A stretch of DNA of 15,109 nt from Pseudorhodobacter antarcticus (GCA_945860375.1 CAMAQR010000078.1:1-15109); one strand, 5' to 3'. Shown: positions 6,368 through 14,969, counted from the stretch's first letter. Numbers and translations are program-made. Notes: generated by a model not told the origin, from the sequence alone.

Positions 6368-8191
6368 TCAGCTTTCACCGAAGTGATGGACCCGCACGTC
6401 TGACGCGCGATGCACTGCTTCGATCAGGCTCCGGGTGTAGGGATGCTCGGGGGTCGAACAGACCGTCCGCGCGGGGCCTTCCTCTACGATCCGGCCCCGA
6501 TGCAGCACCGCCACCCGGTCGCAAAGGGCTGCCACCACCGCAAGGTCGTGGGCGACGAACAGGCAGGATGTGCCGCGGGCGTGACAAAGGTCATGGATCA
6601 GGGCAAGGACACTCGCCTGTACAGAGACGTCCAGCGCAGAGGTCACCTCGTCGCACAGGATCACGTCCGGCTCGGCTGCAAAGGCACGTGCCAGCGCGAC
6701 CCTCTGGCGTTCGCCGCCTGATAGCTGGGCTGGACGTCGGCCCAGATGAGCGGGGTCCAGCCTAACATCAGCAATCAGGCGGCGCGCGCGGGTCTCAACC
6801 TCGGTCGGGCCGGCGTTGAAGTAAAGACGCAAGGGCTGTGCGAGGATCTCGCGCACCGTATGGCGGGGGTTGAGCGAGGCGTCAGGGTTCTGGAACACTA
6901 CTTGTACCCGGCGCAAAGCGGTCCGATCGCGCTCGGTGACACGGGCGGGCAGATTTGTACCGTCCAGTGTGATGCTGCCGGCGCTGGGGGGCCAGAGGCC
7001 AGCGATGGCGCGCAGGATGGTGGATTTACCACTGCCAGATTCGCCGACCAGCCCCAGAATCTCGCCTTTTGCCAAGGTCAGCGAAATGCCCGCCACGACA
7101 GGCTCTGGCAGGCTGCGCCGCGTGAGCCGTGAAAGAAGTGATGCTCGCCGATATTGCACGACAAGACCGCGCACGGCGATGACTGGGGCTCCAGCTTCTT
7201 GCGCAACCATTGGGTCGGACATCTGGGTCGGGGCAAGCGGCCCATGATCCGGTGCGTGGCAGGCGATGCGGCCACCCTCTTTCATGGGCGACAATGCGGG
7301 CTCCTCTTCGCAGGCAGCATGGGCGCGGCTACAACGGGTGGCGAAGGCGCAGCCTTGACCTGTCTCCCCTGGTGGCGGTGGGCTGCCGTGGATCGATGGC
7401 GGCAGTCCGGGGCTTTCGATCCGCGGTACCGAGGCCATAAGCGCCCGGGCATAAGGATGGGCTGGCCGCGTCAACAGGTCGGCTGTAAGTCGATCTTCAA
7501 CGATGCGGCCACCATACATGACCGCCACCCGGGCGGTCAGTCGGGCCAGAACGCCAATATCGTGGCTGACGCAGACCATCGCCATCCCGGTCTCGCGTCG
7601 CAGTTCGTCCAATAAGTCCAGAATTCCAGCCTGAGTGGTGACATCGAGGCCCGTCGTGGGTTCGTCGAGCAGCAAGAGTTTCGGCCCGCACGCGAGCGCC
7701 ATCGCAATAGCCACCCGTTGCATTTGCCCACCTGACAATTCGTGCGGATAACGTGCGCCAATCTGGTCGGGCTCTGGCAGACGTACCCGCGCGAAAAGTT
7801 TGGTCGTGTGGGCTGCGATAGCATCCGGTGGTATGGCGTCATGCACCGCCATCGCCTCGGCCAGTTGGGCCCCAACCCGCATGGTGGGTGTTAAGGCCAT
7901 TGCAGCACTTTGCGGTACCATTGCAACCGACTGCCCACGCAAACGCCGCATTTCTTCGGGTGCGATCAGTCGAAGATCTTGACCCATCACGTGGACCTGT
8001 CCGCCGGTCAACGACAGCCCCTGCTTGACCACACCGATGAGCGCGAGCAGAAGTGTGCTCTTGCCGCAGCCAGATTCTCCTGCGATACCAAGGGTTTGCC
8101 CGGACTCGAGGGAAAAGTTGGCTGAGCGGACGATGTGCGCATCGCTTCCTGTACGGGAAATCGTCAGGTCCTGAACCCTGAGAAGTGTCAT
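6368..8191 (-). CDS. ABC importer double ATPase, DppD-DppF fusion (peptide/nickel/opine family)
   Basis: The 607-residue protein holds two complete ATP-binding domains. Domain 1 has Walker A GESGCGKST (38-46), signature LSGGQMQR (152-159) and Walker B LLLLDEPTTGLD (172-183). It ends in an oligo/dipeptide-type tail with CAFATRCSRAHAAC (281-294). Domain 2 has Walker A GESGSGKST (383-391), Q-loop VVFQNPDASLNP (431-442), signature LSGGERQR (490-497) and Walker B VILCDEVTSALD (510-521). All catalytic motifs are present in both halves. An upstream in-frame extension to 8428 exists, but the ATG at 8191 is preferred. It overlaps the permease stop by 4 nt (ATGA), and family similarity begins there. 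The protein energises import through the two adjacent permeases at the inner membrane. Confidence 0.93.
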   Translation of the reverse strand: MTLLRVQDLTISRTGSDAHIVRSANFSLESGQTLGIAGESGCGKSTLLLALIGVVKQGLSLTGGQVHVMGQDLRLIAPEEMRRLRGQSVAMVPQSAAMALTPTMRVGAQLAEAMAVHDAIPPDAIAAHTTKLFARVRLPEPDQIGARYPHELSGGQMQRVAIAMALACGPKLLLLDEPTTGLDVTTQAGILDLLDELRRETGMAMVCVSHDIGVLARLTARVAVMYGGRIVEDRLTADLLTRPAHPYARALMASVPRIESPGLPPSIHGSPPPPGETGQGCAFATRCSRAHAACEEEPALSPMKEGGRIACHAPDHGPLAPTQMSDPMVAQEAGAPVIAVRGLVVQYRRASLLSRLTRRSLPEPVVAGISLTLAKGEILGLVGESGSGKSTILRAIAGLWPPSAGSITLDGTNLPARVTERDRTALRRVQVVFQNPDASLNPRHTVREILAQPLRLYFNAGPTEVETRARRLIADVRLDPAHLGRRPAQLSGGERQRVALARAFAAEPDVILCDEVTSALDVSVQASVLALIHDLCHARGTSCLFVAHDLAVVAALCDRVAVLHRGRIVEEGPARTVCSTPEHPYTRSLIEAVHRASDVRVHHFGES

Positions 8192-9039
8192 GCGGCCACT
8201 GTCCGCAATTGCCGGTCCACACCCAGGGCCTTGGCAAATGCATCTGCTGCAAGGTTCACGCCAACGATTAGGGTAGACAGCATCGCCATCGGCCAGAGTA
8301 CTGCCCAGGGTGCAGTTGGCATCACGCCGCGCGCATCCGCAATCATCAGACCCCAATCGGGCGTTGGGGGTGCGACGCCCAGACCCAGAAATGACAGCGA
8401 CGTGATGCCCAGCATCAACCATGACCATTGCATGGCACCCTGCACGGCTAGGGTGTCGCGCACATTCGGTAGGATTTCGCGGATCAGGATCGTTGAGCGA
8501 GCCTCGCCGCGGGCTTGAGCTGCCAGTACGAAATCGCGGGCAACGAAATCAAGCGCCGCAGCACGCGCGATGTAAATCACTGAAAGACCATAGGAATAGC
8601 CAAGGATTGGGATAAGCGCCGCCGCCCCGACACCCAAAGCGGCAACAAAGATCATCACGATGAGAATTCCGGGGATCGAACTGAGGGCATCGACAATCCG
8701 CATCACATAGGTATCGATCCACCCGCCGATCAACGCCAGAAACAGCCCCACCACCGTGCCCCAGACTAAGGCGATAAGCGTGGCAAGTGTGGCAACAAGC
8801 ATCGCCTCACGCCCGCCCAACATGGCTCGCGATAAGATATCTCGCCCCAGCCGGTCGGTGCCGAAGGGTTGGGACAGGCTGGGCGCCTGCAGGATCAGGT
8901 CGGTACTTTGTGCAAGTGGATCGTGCGGCAGCAAAATTGGCGACAGCAAGGCCAGCATCACATGGCCCACAACCAAAGTTAAGCCAATGGCACCAGAGGG
9001 TTGCGACAGGACAGAGCGCAGAACGGATGTGCTGCTCAT
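8188..9039 (-). CDS. ABC importer permease, DppC-like
   Basis: This is a 283-residue inner-membrane permease of the peptide/nickel/opine family. An N-terminal membrane segment (about 17-37) is followed by the periplasmic TDRLGRDILSR motif (61-71) and further hydrophobic segments. The cytoplasmic EAA-type coupling loop is seen as LAAQARGEARSTILIREILP (172-191), which docks on the ATPase. It overlaps both the upstream permease and the downstream ATPase gene by 4 nt (ATGA), indicating translational coupling. Length and segment order are normal for DppC/OppC proteins. Confidence 0.92.
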   Translation of the reverse strand: MSSTSVLRSVLSQPSGAIGLTLVVGHVMLALLSPILLPHDPLAQSTDLILQAPSLSQPFGTDRLGRDILSRAMLGGREAMLVATLATLIALVWGTVVGLFLALIGGWIDTYVMRIVDALSSIPGILIVMIFVAALGVGAAALIPILGYSYGLSVIYIARAAALDFVARDFVLAAQARGEARSTILIREILPNVRDTLAVQGAMQWSWLMLGITSLSFLGLGVAPPTPDWGLMIADARGVMPTAPWAVLWPMAMLSTLIVGVNLAADAFAKALGVDRQLRTVAA

Positions 9040-9989
9040 AGCCGTCTGGTCCGCAGTCGGGGGTTCAGCGCCATCGCCAGAAGATCGGCGGTCAGCGTCA
9101 TGCCGACATAGATCAGCCCGAAGATCAGGGTGATGGCTTGAACCAGCGGCAAGTCGCGGTCCGCCACCGCATTGACAGCCAGCCGTCCGAGGCCGGGATA
9201 GTTGAACGCACTTTCCACGATCACCACGCCCGACAAGAGCCAGGCGAGCGTAAGGCCGATCACTGGGATCGTTGGCAGGATCGCATTGGGCAACAGATGG
9301 CGCCGAACTATCTGCCGTTCGGGCACACCTTTCATTCGAGCCATCAGGATGTAATCCGCACCCGCCGTATCAATCACCGACGAGCGGACCATGCGCAGAA
9401 TATGCGCCATGTAGACAAGTGCCAGCGTGACAGCAGGCAAGGGCGTGGCGAACAAGAGAGCTAGTGCAGGTGCATCATAGGCCGCAGTCACTACTCCGGA
9501 GCTCCAGCCGAGCCAGATGGCAAAAATAAGGATCAAAAGGGCCGCTACGACGAATTCCGGCATCGTCATCGCCACAAGGGCGGTGGTCGACACGATTATG
9601 TCAAACGGGCGCTCACGACGCAGCGCGACCACCACGCCCAGACCAATGGCCAGAGGCACACCGGCCAGGGCGGCTGCAACAGCGAGGATCAACGTATTTC
9701 GCAGGCGGGGACCGATGATGTCCGCGATCGGACGCTCGCGCTTCATCGACACACCCAGATCGAACTGCGCAAGATCGCCCGCCCACGCACTAAACCGTTC
9801 GACCGGCGGGCGGTTTAGGCCCATCCGGTCGCGGCAGTTTTCCAGCACCTCATCCCGCGCGGCATCGCGGCCAAGCATCGCGGTGCAGGCATCCCCGGGC
9901 ATCACTTCGACGCCTACAAACACCACCACCGCCACGATAACAACGGTGATCCAGCCCGCAGCCAGCCTGCGCAGGATCAGACCCAGCAT
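9036..9989 (-). CDS. ABC importer permease, DppB-like
   Basis: This 317-residue inner-membrane permease has a strongly hydrophobic first segment (about 10-30) followed by the family motif VEVMPGDACTAMLG (27-40). Several more membrane segments come next, with the EAA loop ARMKGVPERQIVRRHLLPN (217-235) and the DppB/OppB signature VIVESAFNYPGLGRL near the C-terminus. It starts 4 bp after the binding-protein stop and overlaps the DppC-like gene by 4 nt. It forms the translocation pore with that protein. DppB-type permeases often pair with dipeptide, glutathione, nickel or opine/oligosaccharide binding proteins, so the substrate cannot be fixed from this gene. Confidence 0.92.
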   Translation of the reverse strand: MLGLILRRLAAGWITVVIVAVVVFVGVEVMPGDACTAMLGRDAARDEVLENCRDRMGLNRPPVERFSAWAGDLAQFDLGVSMKRERPIADIIGPRLRNTLILAVAAALAGVPLAIGLGVVVALRRERPFDIIVSTTALVAMTMPEFVVAALLILIFAIWLGWSSGVVTAAYDAPALALLFATPLPAVTLALVYMAHILRMVRSSVIDTAGADYILMARMKGVPERQIVRRHLLPNAILPTIPVIGLTLAWLLSGVVIVESAFNYPGLGRLAVNAVADRDLPLVQAITLIFGLIYVGMTLTADLLAMALNPRLRTRRL

Positions 9990-9993
9990 CAGA

Positions 9994-11481
9994 TCACTCG
10001 GTCAGGTCGACCAGATGCCAGCGGATGAACTCCTCGGGCTTCGGCAGGATCCCGGTAACCTTGCCACTCAGCACGCGGCGACTGTTCTTCAGGAAGGGGA
10101 TCGACGTGCCCCCATCCTCGAACTGCATTTGCTGGGCCTGGACGTAAAGGGCACGCGCAGCCTCGACATCGACCGTCGAGCGTGCCTTATCCAGTAGCGC
10201 ATCAAAGGCGGGGTCACTATAGAAGCTTTCATTGTTGCCTGCGCCGGTGCGGAAGATTTCGTTCAGGAACTGGTCCGCAGGCCGACCATCCCAAGCGGTG
10301 ACGAAGGCAGGTTCCTTCAACCAGACATCATCCCAATAGCCGTCCGATGGAGCAAGGTTGACCTTGACGCGAATTCCAGCCGGGGCGACCTGAGCCTGAT
10401 AGACTTCGGCAAAGCGCACCATGCCGGGCGAGACGTCCGATGTGAACAACTCAATGTCGATCCCATCAGGATAACCGGCCTCGGCCAAAAGGGCCTTGGC
10501 ACCCTCGATGTCTTGCGGACACTCAAGGTTGGCGCGGTAGGGGTCACTGCCCTTGACGGGCGTGTCGCAGCCCACGGCGCCGCCGTCGGCGCCTTCCAGC
10601 AAGGTCAGCATGGCATTGCGGTCAACCGCGATTCGCAACGCACGACGCACGCGTGGGTCGGTGAAGGGTTCCGCGTTGGTCCGGAAGACCGCGCCAACCC
10701 ACTGGCCGCCTGGGAAAGACTGGGCCTGAAAGGCCGGGTTGTTCGCATAAAGCGGGGCTTGTTCCGCCGTCAAAAGGTTATAATCAAGCTGACCGGCCAG
10801 CATGGCCTGGTTGCGCGCCTCGGCATCGGGGATCGCGGTGAATTGGATCTTGTCCAGTTTTGGGCGCCCTTCCCAATAGCCTTCATTGACCACAAGGGTC
10901 GTCGTGCCCTCGGCGTCAACCTTCTCGACACGGAACGGTCCGGTGCCCACAGGGTTTTCATTGATCGTCGGGCCAGATCCATCGGGGATCATCCGCACGC
11001 GGTAGTCTAGCAAAAGCAGCGGCAGACCGGCATGCGGCGCTTCGAGGATGATCTTGACAGTCAGGGGATCCACGACCTCGACTTGGTCGATGATGCCCAG
11101 AACCGATGCGACGGGGGATTCGAGCGCAGGGTCTTCGATCCGGCTTAGCGAATAGGCGACGTCAGCGGCATCAAAGTCCGATCCGTCGTGAAACTTAACG
11201 CCGGGTTGAAGGGTCAGGGTCCATTCCGTTGCCTCGGCATTGGCGGTCCAGCTGGTCGCGAGTTCCGGCGAGGCTTCGCCGCTCTCACCTTCGCGCATCA
11301 GGCGGGAATAGATCAGAGCGACGACCTCGATGAACCGGTTGGACGACAGCGGGTCCAAGCTTTCGGCACCGCCAAAACTCAGGTCATTGGCCTGGCGGAA
11401 CACCTTTTCGGCCGAAGCCGGAGCAACAAAACCCACCGCAAGTGCTGCGGCAAGGCCAAGGACTTGATAACGCAATCCCAT
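9994..11481 (-). CDS. ABC importer periplasmic binding protein (SBP family 5, DppA/OppA-like)
   Basis: The 495-residue protein begins with a Sec-type signal peptide, about residues 1-24, with a hydrophobic core LGLAAALAVGF and a likely cut after APASA. The mature part has the family-5 pattern: SLDPLSSNRFIEVVALIYS, the WTLTLQPGVKFHDGSDFDA strand typical of these proteins, and VRRALRIAVDRNAML. It binds the solute in the periplasm and hands it to the adjacent permeases. ATG at 11481 is chosen over in-frame codons further upstream. It has the ribosome binding site AGGAAAGG (11491-11498) 9 nt away, and the signal peptide starts there. It is the first gene of a four-gene operon. Family members carry peptides, opines, nickel complexes, glycosides or other amphipathic solutes; the ligand here is unknown. 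Confidence 0.92.
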   Translation of the reverse strand: MGLRYQVLGLAAALAVGFVAPASAEKVFRQANDLSFGGAESLDPLSSNRFIEVVALIYSRLMREGESGEASPELATSWTANAEATEWTLTLQPGVKFHDGSDFDAADVAYSLSRIEDPALESPVASVLGIIDQVEVVDPLTVKIILEAPHAGLPLLLLDYRVRMIPDGSGPTINENPVGTGPFRVEKVDAEGTTTLVVNEGYWEGRPKLDKIQFTAIPDAEARNQAMLAGQLDYNLLTAEQAPLYANNPAFQAQSFPGGQWVGAVFRTNAEPFTDPRVRRALRIAVDRNAMLTLLEGADGGAVGCDTPVKGSDPYRANLECPQDIEGAKALLAEAGYPDGIDIELFTSDVSPGMVRFAEVYQAQVAPAGIRVKVNLAPSDGYWDDVWLKEPAFVTAWDGRPADQFLNEIFRTGAGNNESFYSDPAFDALLDKARSTVDVEAARALYVQAQQMQFEDGGTSIPFLKNSRRVLSGKVTGILPKPEEFIRWHLVDLTE

Positions 11482-11794
11482 GGGACGTACCCTTTCCTGT
11501 TGATTAGAATTTTTCTTGTTGTGAAACTGAACATACATGGCATGTTGATTCCCGCAATATAAAGATTTTGGGCCGTAGGGCAAAGCCAGGCAGCTTTATT
11601 CGGCGGTTACGAAGAGGCAGGAGAAGCTAGCCATCTTCTTGATTTAGCACAATTTACGTGCTTGATTTTTGCGAAGGCGGGGGGGCTGAAGACCCGGCGA
11701 CTTGCCTGTTGGAATGTAATTTTCCAAAGGTGAACTGGGATCATTCCCTGAGCCCATTCTGTGATTCTCACCCATGACAGCAAGAAGGACAACG
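11482..11794. promoter_or_regulatory. Divergent regulatory region between the ABC operon and the sulfatase gene
   Basis: This 313-bp gap holds no convincing gene. Leftward, TTGCCC (11578-11583) and TATATT (11556-11561), read on the minus strand with a 16-bp spacer, form a plausible promoter for the transporter operon. The palindrome ACATG-g-CATGT (11535-11545) lies just downstream of its predicted start. The middle holds the direct repeat CTTGATTT at 11638-11645 and 11661-11668, in phase at 23 bp. It flanks the dyad AGCAC-aatttac-GTGCT (11646-11662). A run of seven G lies near 11676. No clear rightward sigma-70 promoter was identified. The ribosome binding site GAAGGA (11784-11789) serves the sulfatase start at 11795. 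Confidence 0.45.
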
Positions 11795-13351
11795 ATGACG
11801 CCAGCCCCACAACCCCGCAAGAACATCCTGATGATCATTCCCGATCAGTGGCGCTATGATCAACTGGGCATGGACCCGGCCTTGACCCCGAATTTCCACG
11901 CGCTGATGCGTGATGGTGTCGCGTTTGAAAATCACTACGGCCAGATGGTCCCCTGCGCGCCGTCGCGCGCCAGCATGTATACTGGGCTTTACGGCATGAC
12001 TCACCGCGTTGTCGTCAACCGATCGCCATTGGCAGAACACCACAGAACCTTTGCCCAGCATCTGCGCACAGTTGGCTATGCCCCCACAGTTTTCGGCTAT
12101 TCCGACACCGCCGCCGATCCGACCCATCGGCACCCCAACGATCCGGCGCTCTTGGACAGCGATGGGTTTGGACTGCTTAAGGGGTTGGATGTTGGCTGCA
12201 TGATGGTGGGCCGGCACTGGGCTTGGCTGGGCGAGTTGCGGCGGCGGGGCTATGTCTTTGACCATAACGACGATCTCTTTGCCGCCGATTACACCAAGCC
12301 CAGCCCCAATGGCGGCATCTCCGGCCACCCTGCCCGCTATAAGGCCGAAGACAGCGACACCGCCTTCTTAACCGACCAGACGATTGCTTGGCTTGGGGCG
12401 CAGGACCAAGGTTGGTGTGCGATGCTGTGCTATCTGCGCCCTCACCCGCCCTTCATTGCGCCAGAACCCTATAATGGGTTAGTCGATCCGGCCACGCTTA
12501 CACCGATGAACCGTCTGCCCGAACGACTGGATGAAGTGAACCACCCCTTTATGGCGTTTCAACTTGAGGTTGGCCGCGCCAACGAGGTGCATCCCGACCT
12601 CAAGGGCCGCGCCCGCGACGTGTCCAACACTGACTGGCAATCGGTCCGGGCCACCTATTGCGGGTTGATGGCCGAAGTTGACCACAACATCGGACGGCTG
12701 ATCGCCTGGCTGAAGGCGAGCGGGCAGTATGACAACACGCTGATTATCTTTACCTCAGACCATGGCGACCCGATCGGTGATCACTGGCTGGCCAATCAGG
12801 CCTCGTGGCATGACTATCAGGCGCATATGCCACTTGTGATCCGCGACCCAGCGCCTGAGGCCCGGGCCTTTGATGGCATGAAGGTTAGCGCCTTTACCGA
12901 AGGCGTTGATCTGGTACCCACACTGCTTGATTACCTCGGGATTGACCAACCCACTGAACTCGACGGCCAGTCCGTCATGCCCTTCGTGCGGGGTGAGACG
13001 CCGGAGCGGTGGCGCGACTTCGTGCATTGGGAATACCACTTCAAAAGCCCGCCGGAAAACCCCTTCTCGGGCCCCATGGGCATTTCCGAAGATGAATGCA
13101 TGCTCAGCGTGATCCGGGATGAGCGCTACAAGCATGTTTTCTTTCCCAGTCTGCCGTCCCTGCTTTTCGATATGGTCAACGACCCGGGCGAGCGGCGCAA
13201 TCTGGGCTCCGACCCCGCATTTTCCGCCGTGGAACGCGAGTATCTGGCCAAGCAATTGACCCTGCGAATCCTGCACGCAGACCGTCGCACCAGTACGACC
13301 GTTCTGGGCCGCGATGGAATGGTGCGGTATCAAGGCTACCGAAGGAGTTAA
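11795..13351 (+). CDS. Sulfatase / phosphonate monoester hydrolase-like enzyme (alkaline phosphatase superfamily)
   Basis: From ATG 11795 the protein has 518 residues; an ATG at 11774 adds seven, but the site GAAGGA lies 5 nt before 11795. The formylglycine motif C-A-P-S-R is at residues 54-58, so C54 is the expected modified nucleophile. Metal ligands are D17/Q18 (PDQWRYD) and D322/H323 (FTSDHGD). N75 and H217 (RPHPPF) also match PMH enzymes. The overall line (RATYCGLMAEVD, TLIIFTSDHG, SVIRDERYKHVFF) resembles Rhizobium/Burkholderia phosphonate monoester hydrolases more than typical arylsulfatases. By alignment from memory, the PMH active-site Thr107 is D104 here and Lys337 is Q335. There is no signal peptide, so it acts in the cytoplasm on imported substrate. 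It is divergent from the ABC operon. Exact substrate (sulfate, phosphate or phosphonate ester) unknown. Confidence 0.87.
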   Translation: MTPAPQPRKNILMIIPDQWRYDQLGMDPALTPNFHALMRDGVAFENHYGQMVPCAPSRASMYTGLYGMTHRVVVNRSPLAEHHRTFAQHLRTVGYAPTVFGYSDTAADPTHRHPNDPALLDSDGFGLLKGLDVGCMMVGRHWAWLGELRRRGYVFDHNDDLFAADYTKPSPNGGISGHPARYKAEDSDTAFLTDQTIAWLGAQDQGWCAMLCYLRPHPPFIAPEPYNGLVDPATLTPMNRLPERLDEVNHPFMAFQLEVGRANEVHPDLKGRARDVSNTDWQSVRATYCGLMAEVDHNIGRLIAWLKASGQYDNTLIIFTSDHGDPIGDHWLANQASWHDYQAHMPLVIRDPAPEARAFDGMKVSAFTEGVDLVPTLLDYLGIDQPTELDGQSVMPFVRGETPERWRDFVHWEYHFKSPPENPFSGPMGISEDECMLSVIRDERYKHVFFPSLPSLLFDMVNDPGERRNLGSDPAFSAVEREYLAKQLTLRILHADRRTSTTVLGRDGMVRYQGYRRS

Positions 13352-13373
13352 GGCCCTCGTAACGACCGGTCTA

Positions 13374-14666
13374 TCAAGCCGGAAAGGCCGGGGCTTTTAG
13401 TTCTGGCAGACGGGGCCGGCCGGGTTCAACCCCGCGGGGGGGATAGGTCAGCCGTGACCAGTCATGGGGCGGCTGGCCGAAATCGGGTACCTCCAGCAAT
13501 GCACCGCCCTGCAAAGCGGACTGATGCGCCACAAGCCCAGGCGCACACCAAGCGGCCGAGGCCCAAATATGCGTGGGTGGCAGGGCATCCTCGACGCAGG
13601 CGCGAATGAAGTCATCGATCAGATATTGGTGTGACCCAGAATGGCCATTGGCAAGGCCGTGGTATTCCCTCGGCAGGCGGGCGGGATGATGTGCAGGGGC
13701 CAGTCCAATATGGCGGTTCTGTGCCGACCCGTGTTCGAAATAGGGGCCGTCGACCCAGGGACCTAGATCGACCGTCACGCCGGGATGTTCATAGCTGAGC
13801 GATCCTTCCGCGCCCTGCCGGCCGGTCAGAAAGGTCGAGGCCATGCTCGATTCCATGCAGGCGTCCGATGCATAGAAGGTCGGCATCATCACTTCGCGCC
13901 CGTTGCGCAGGGGAAACCAGCCCAACCGCCGGAACTCACCAATCCGCAGGGTGCCGCCATCGGATGTGCGGGCCAGTGCGACAGTGTTGGAAAACGGATT
14001 GTCCCACGGGTTCCGCCCCACGCCGTAACCCGCGTCGGTCCCGCGATCGACAAAGCCATGCGCCGAAATATGCGTCACCCGCGCCCCGGTGATCGACAGC
14101 GGCATGGAAAAGCTGTGAGTCGGGTAGAACATTGGCGGGATTGCTGCATATTTCTGCCAGTCATCACCGAAGGTCAGGCGGAAATGCGGGCCCCAGGTTG
14201 CCCAGTCATGGACATATTGGGCATCGGCATGAATGAACTGGCCCCAGCGCCCGGTGGCAAACTCTTCGCGCGCAAAGACAATCTCGGGAGAGTAATAGCT
14301 CGTCTCGCCCGTCATGCAGACCCGCCGATGCTTTGCGGCAGCGGCCGTCAGGGCGTGCAACTCGTCCAAGGCCACGGCGGCCGGTACGGCAATGTATACA
14401 TGCGCGCCAGCCTGCATGGCCTGAAGCGCCAGTGCCGCATGGGTATGGCGTGGCGTAAAGATCGCAACCGCATCAACCCCGATGGCGAGAAGTTCGTCTA
14501 AACTGCTCGCGGCCCCAGCAAGGCCGAATTCTGCAACTAGAGCCTCTGCCCGCTCTGTCACCAGATCGGCAGCATACACGGCACCAACGCCGGGGTGGGC
14601 AGCAAACATTGCAGTAAAGTGAGGCAAAAACTCTCCCGCCCCAACTAGCCCTATGCGAATTGTCAT
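13374..14666 (-). CDS. Gfo/Idh/MocA-family oxidoreductase
   Basis: The 430-residue protein starts with a Rossmann fold, IGLVGAGEF (5-13), for NAD(P). It continues as the Gfo/Idh/MocA fold, with an acidic strand end at YAAD (31-34) and the helix-strand block IFTPRHTHAALALQAMQAGA (69-88). At the usual E-K-P site it has A93-V94-P95 (HVYIAVPAA), so the common catalytic lysine is absent. A YPTHSFSMPLSITGA segment follows in the C-terminal domain, also seen in some sugar-acting branches. These enzymes oxidise or reduce sugars, polyols or related compounds in the cytoplasm. The ATG has AGGAGC about 12 nt upstream (14677-14682). It converges on the sulfatase gene with only 22 bp between stops and no clear terminator there. 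It probably acts on a product of the hydrolase, but this is inference. Confidence 0.85.
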   Translation of the reverse strand: MTIRIGLVGAGEFLPHFTAMFAAHPGVGAVYAADLVTERAEALVAEFGLAGAASSLDELLAIGVDAVAIFTPRHTHAALALQAMQAGAHVYIAVPAAVALDELHALTAAAAKHRRVCMTGETSYYSPEIVFAREEFATGRWGQFIHADAQYVHDWATWGPHFRLTFGDDWQKYAAIPPMFYPTHSFSMPLSITGARVTHISAHGFVDRGTDAGYGVGRNPWDNPFSNTVALARTSDGGTLRIGEFRRLGWFPLRNGREVMMPTFYASDACMESSMASTFLTGRQGAEGSLSYEHPGVTVDLGPWVDGPYFEHGSAQNRHIGLAPAHHPARLPREYHGLANGHSGSHQYLIDDFIRACVEDALPPTHIWASAAWCAPGLVAHQSALQGGALLEVPDFGQPPHDWSRLTYPPRGVEPGRPRLPELKAPAFPA

Positions 14667-14789
14667 GGCTCTGATCGCTCCTATTGCCTTTTGGTAGACG
14701 CTATTGTGATTTCGACAGTTCTGACGAAAGCCAGCACCGAAAGCAACAACAGCGACAGCGGCTGATGTGCGGACCCCATAGTTTGACTT

Positions 14790-14969
14790 TTAGTTAGCCT
14801 GGCAAGCGCCCGCCCAGTTAGCCCAAACCTTCGCTCCGCAATGGTGCCTGACGGGCGTTCTTGGCCCTGTAGAGGCCCCTCCGTGCGTCCTGCAAACGGC
14901 CTTGCCCTTCATTGCGGCCTTAAGGCACTGGTTTCCGCTGCGTTTGGATTTGGCTTGGCAACGTGGCAT
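14790..14969 (-). CDS. Small Cys/His protein, HGG-motif type, probable mobile-element gene
   Basis: From ATG 14969 the product has 59 residues. It contains MPRCQAKSKRSGNQCLKAA, then KAVCRTHGGASTGPRTP. This C-x10-C-x10-C-x2-H spacing with an HGG-x-STGPRT tail recalls small proteins common in alphaproteobacterial prophages and mobile regions; their function is unknown. The frame stays open upstream to a TTG at 15056, with an ATG at 15011. The start is uncertain because none has a good ribosome binding site. Relatives I recall continue past GPRTP with a charged helix, whereas here the protein ends after about 20 unlike residues. It may be shortened or frameshifted near 14865. It may be a relic rather than an active gene. 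Confidence 0.5.
   Translation of the reverse strand: MPRCQAKSKRSGNQCLKAAMKGKAVCRTHGGASTGPRTPVRHHCGAKVWANWAGACQAN

Noticed and set aside
8192..8428. 79-residue N-terminal extension of the double ATPase
   Set aside because: It lies entirely inside the DppC-like permease gene in another frame and has no ABC similarity; ATPase similarity begins right after ATG 8191, which shows operon-type overlap.
9517..10197. 226-codon open frame on the plus strand across the permease/binding-protein junction
   Set aside because: Antisense to two well-supported genes, low-complexity Arg/Thr/Ser-rich translation, no motifs.
13785..14501. 238-codon open frame antisense to the Gfo/Idh gene
   Set aside because: Shadow of a GC-rich gene; no domain, no ribosome binding site, and the opposite strand encodes a clear Rossmann protein.
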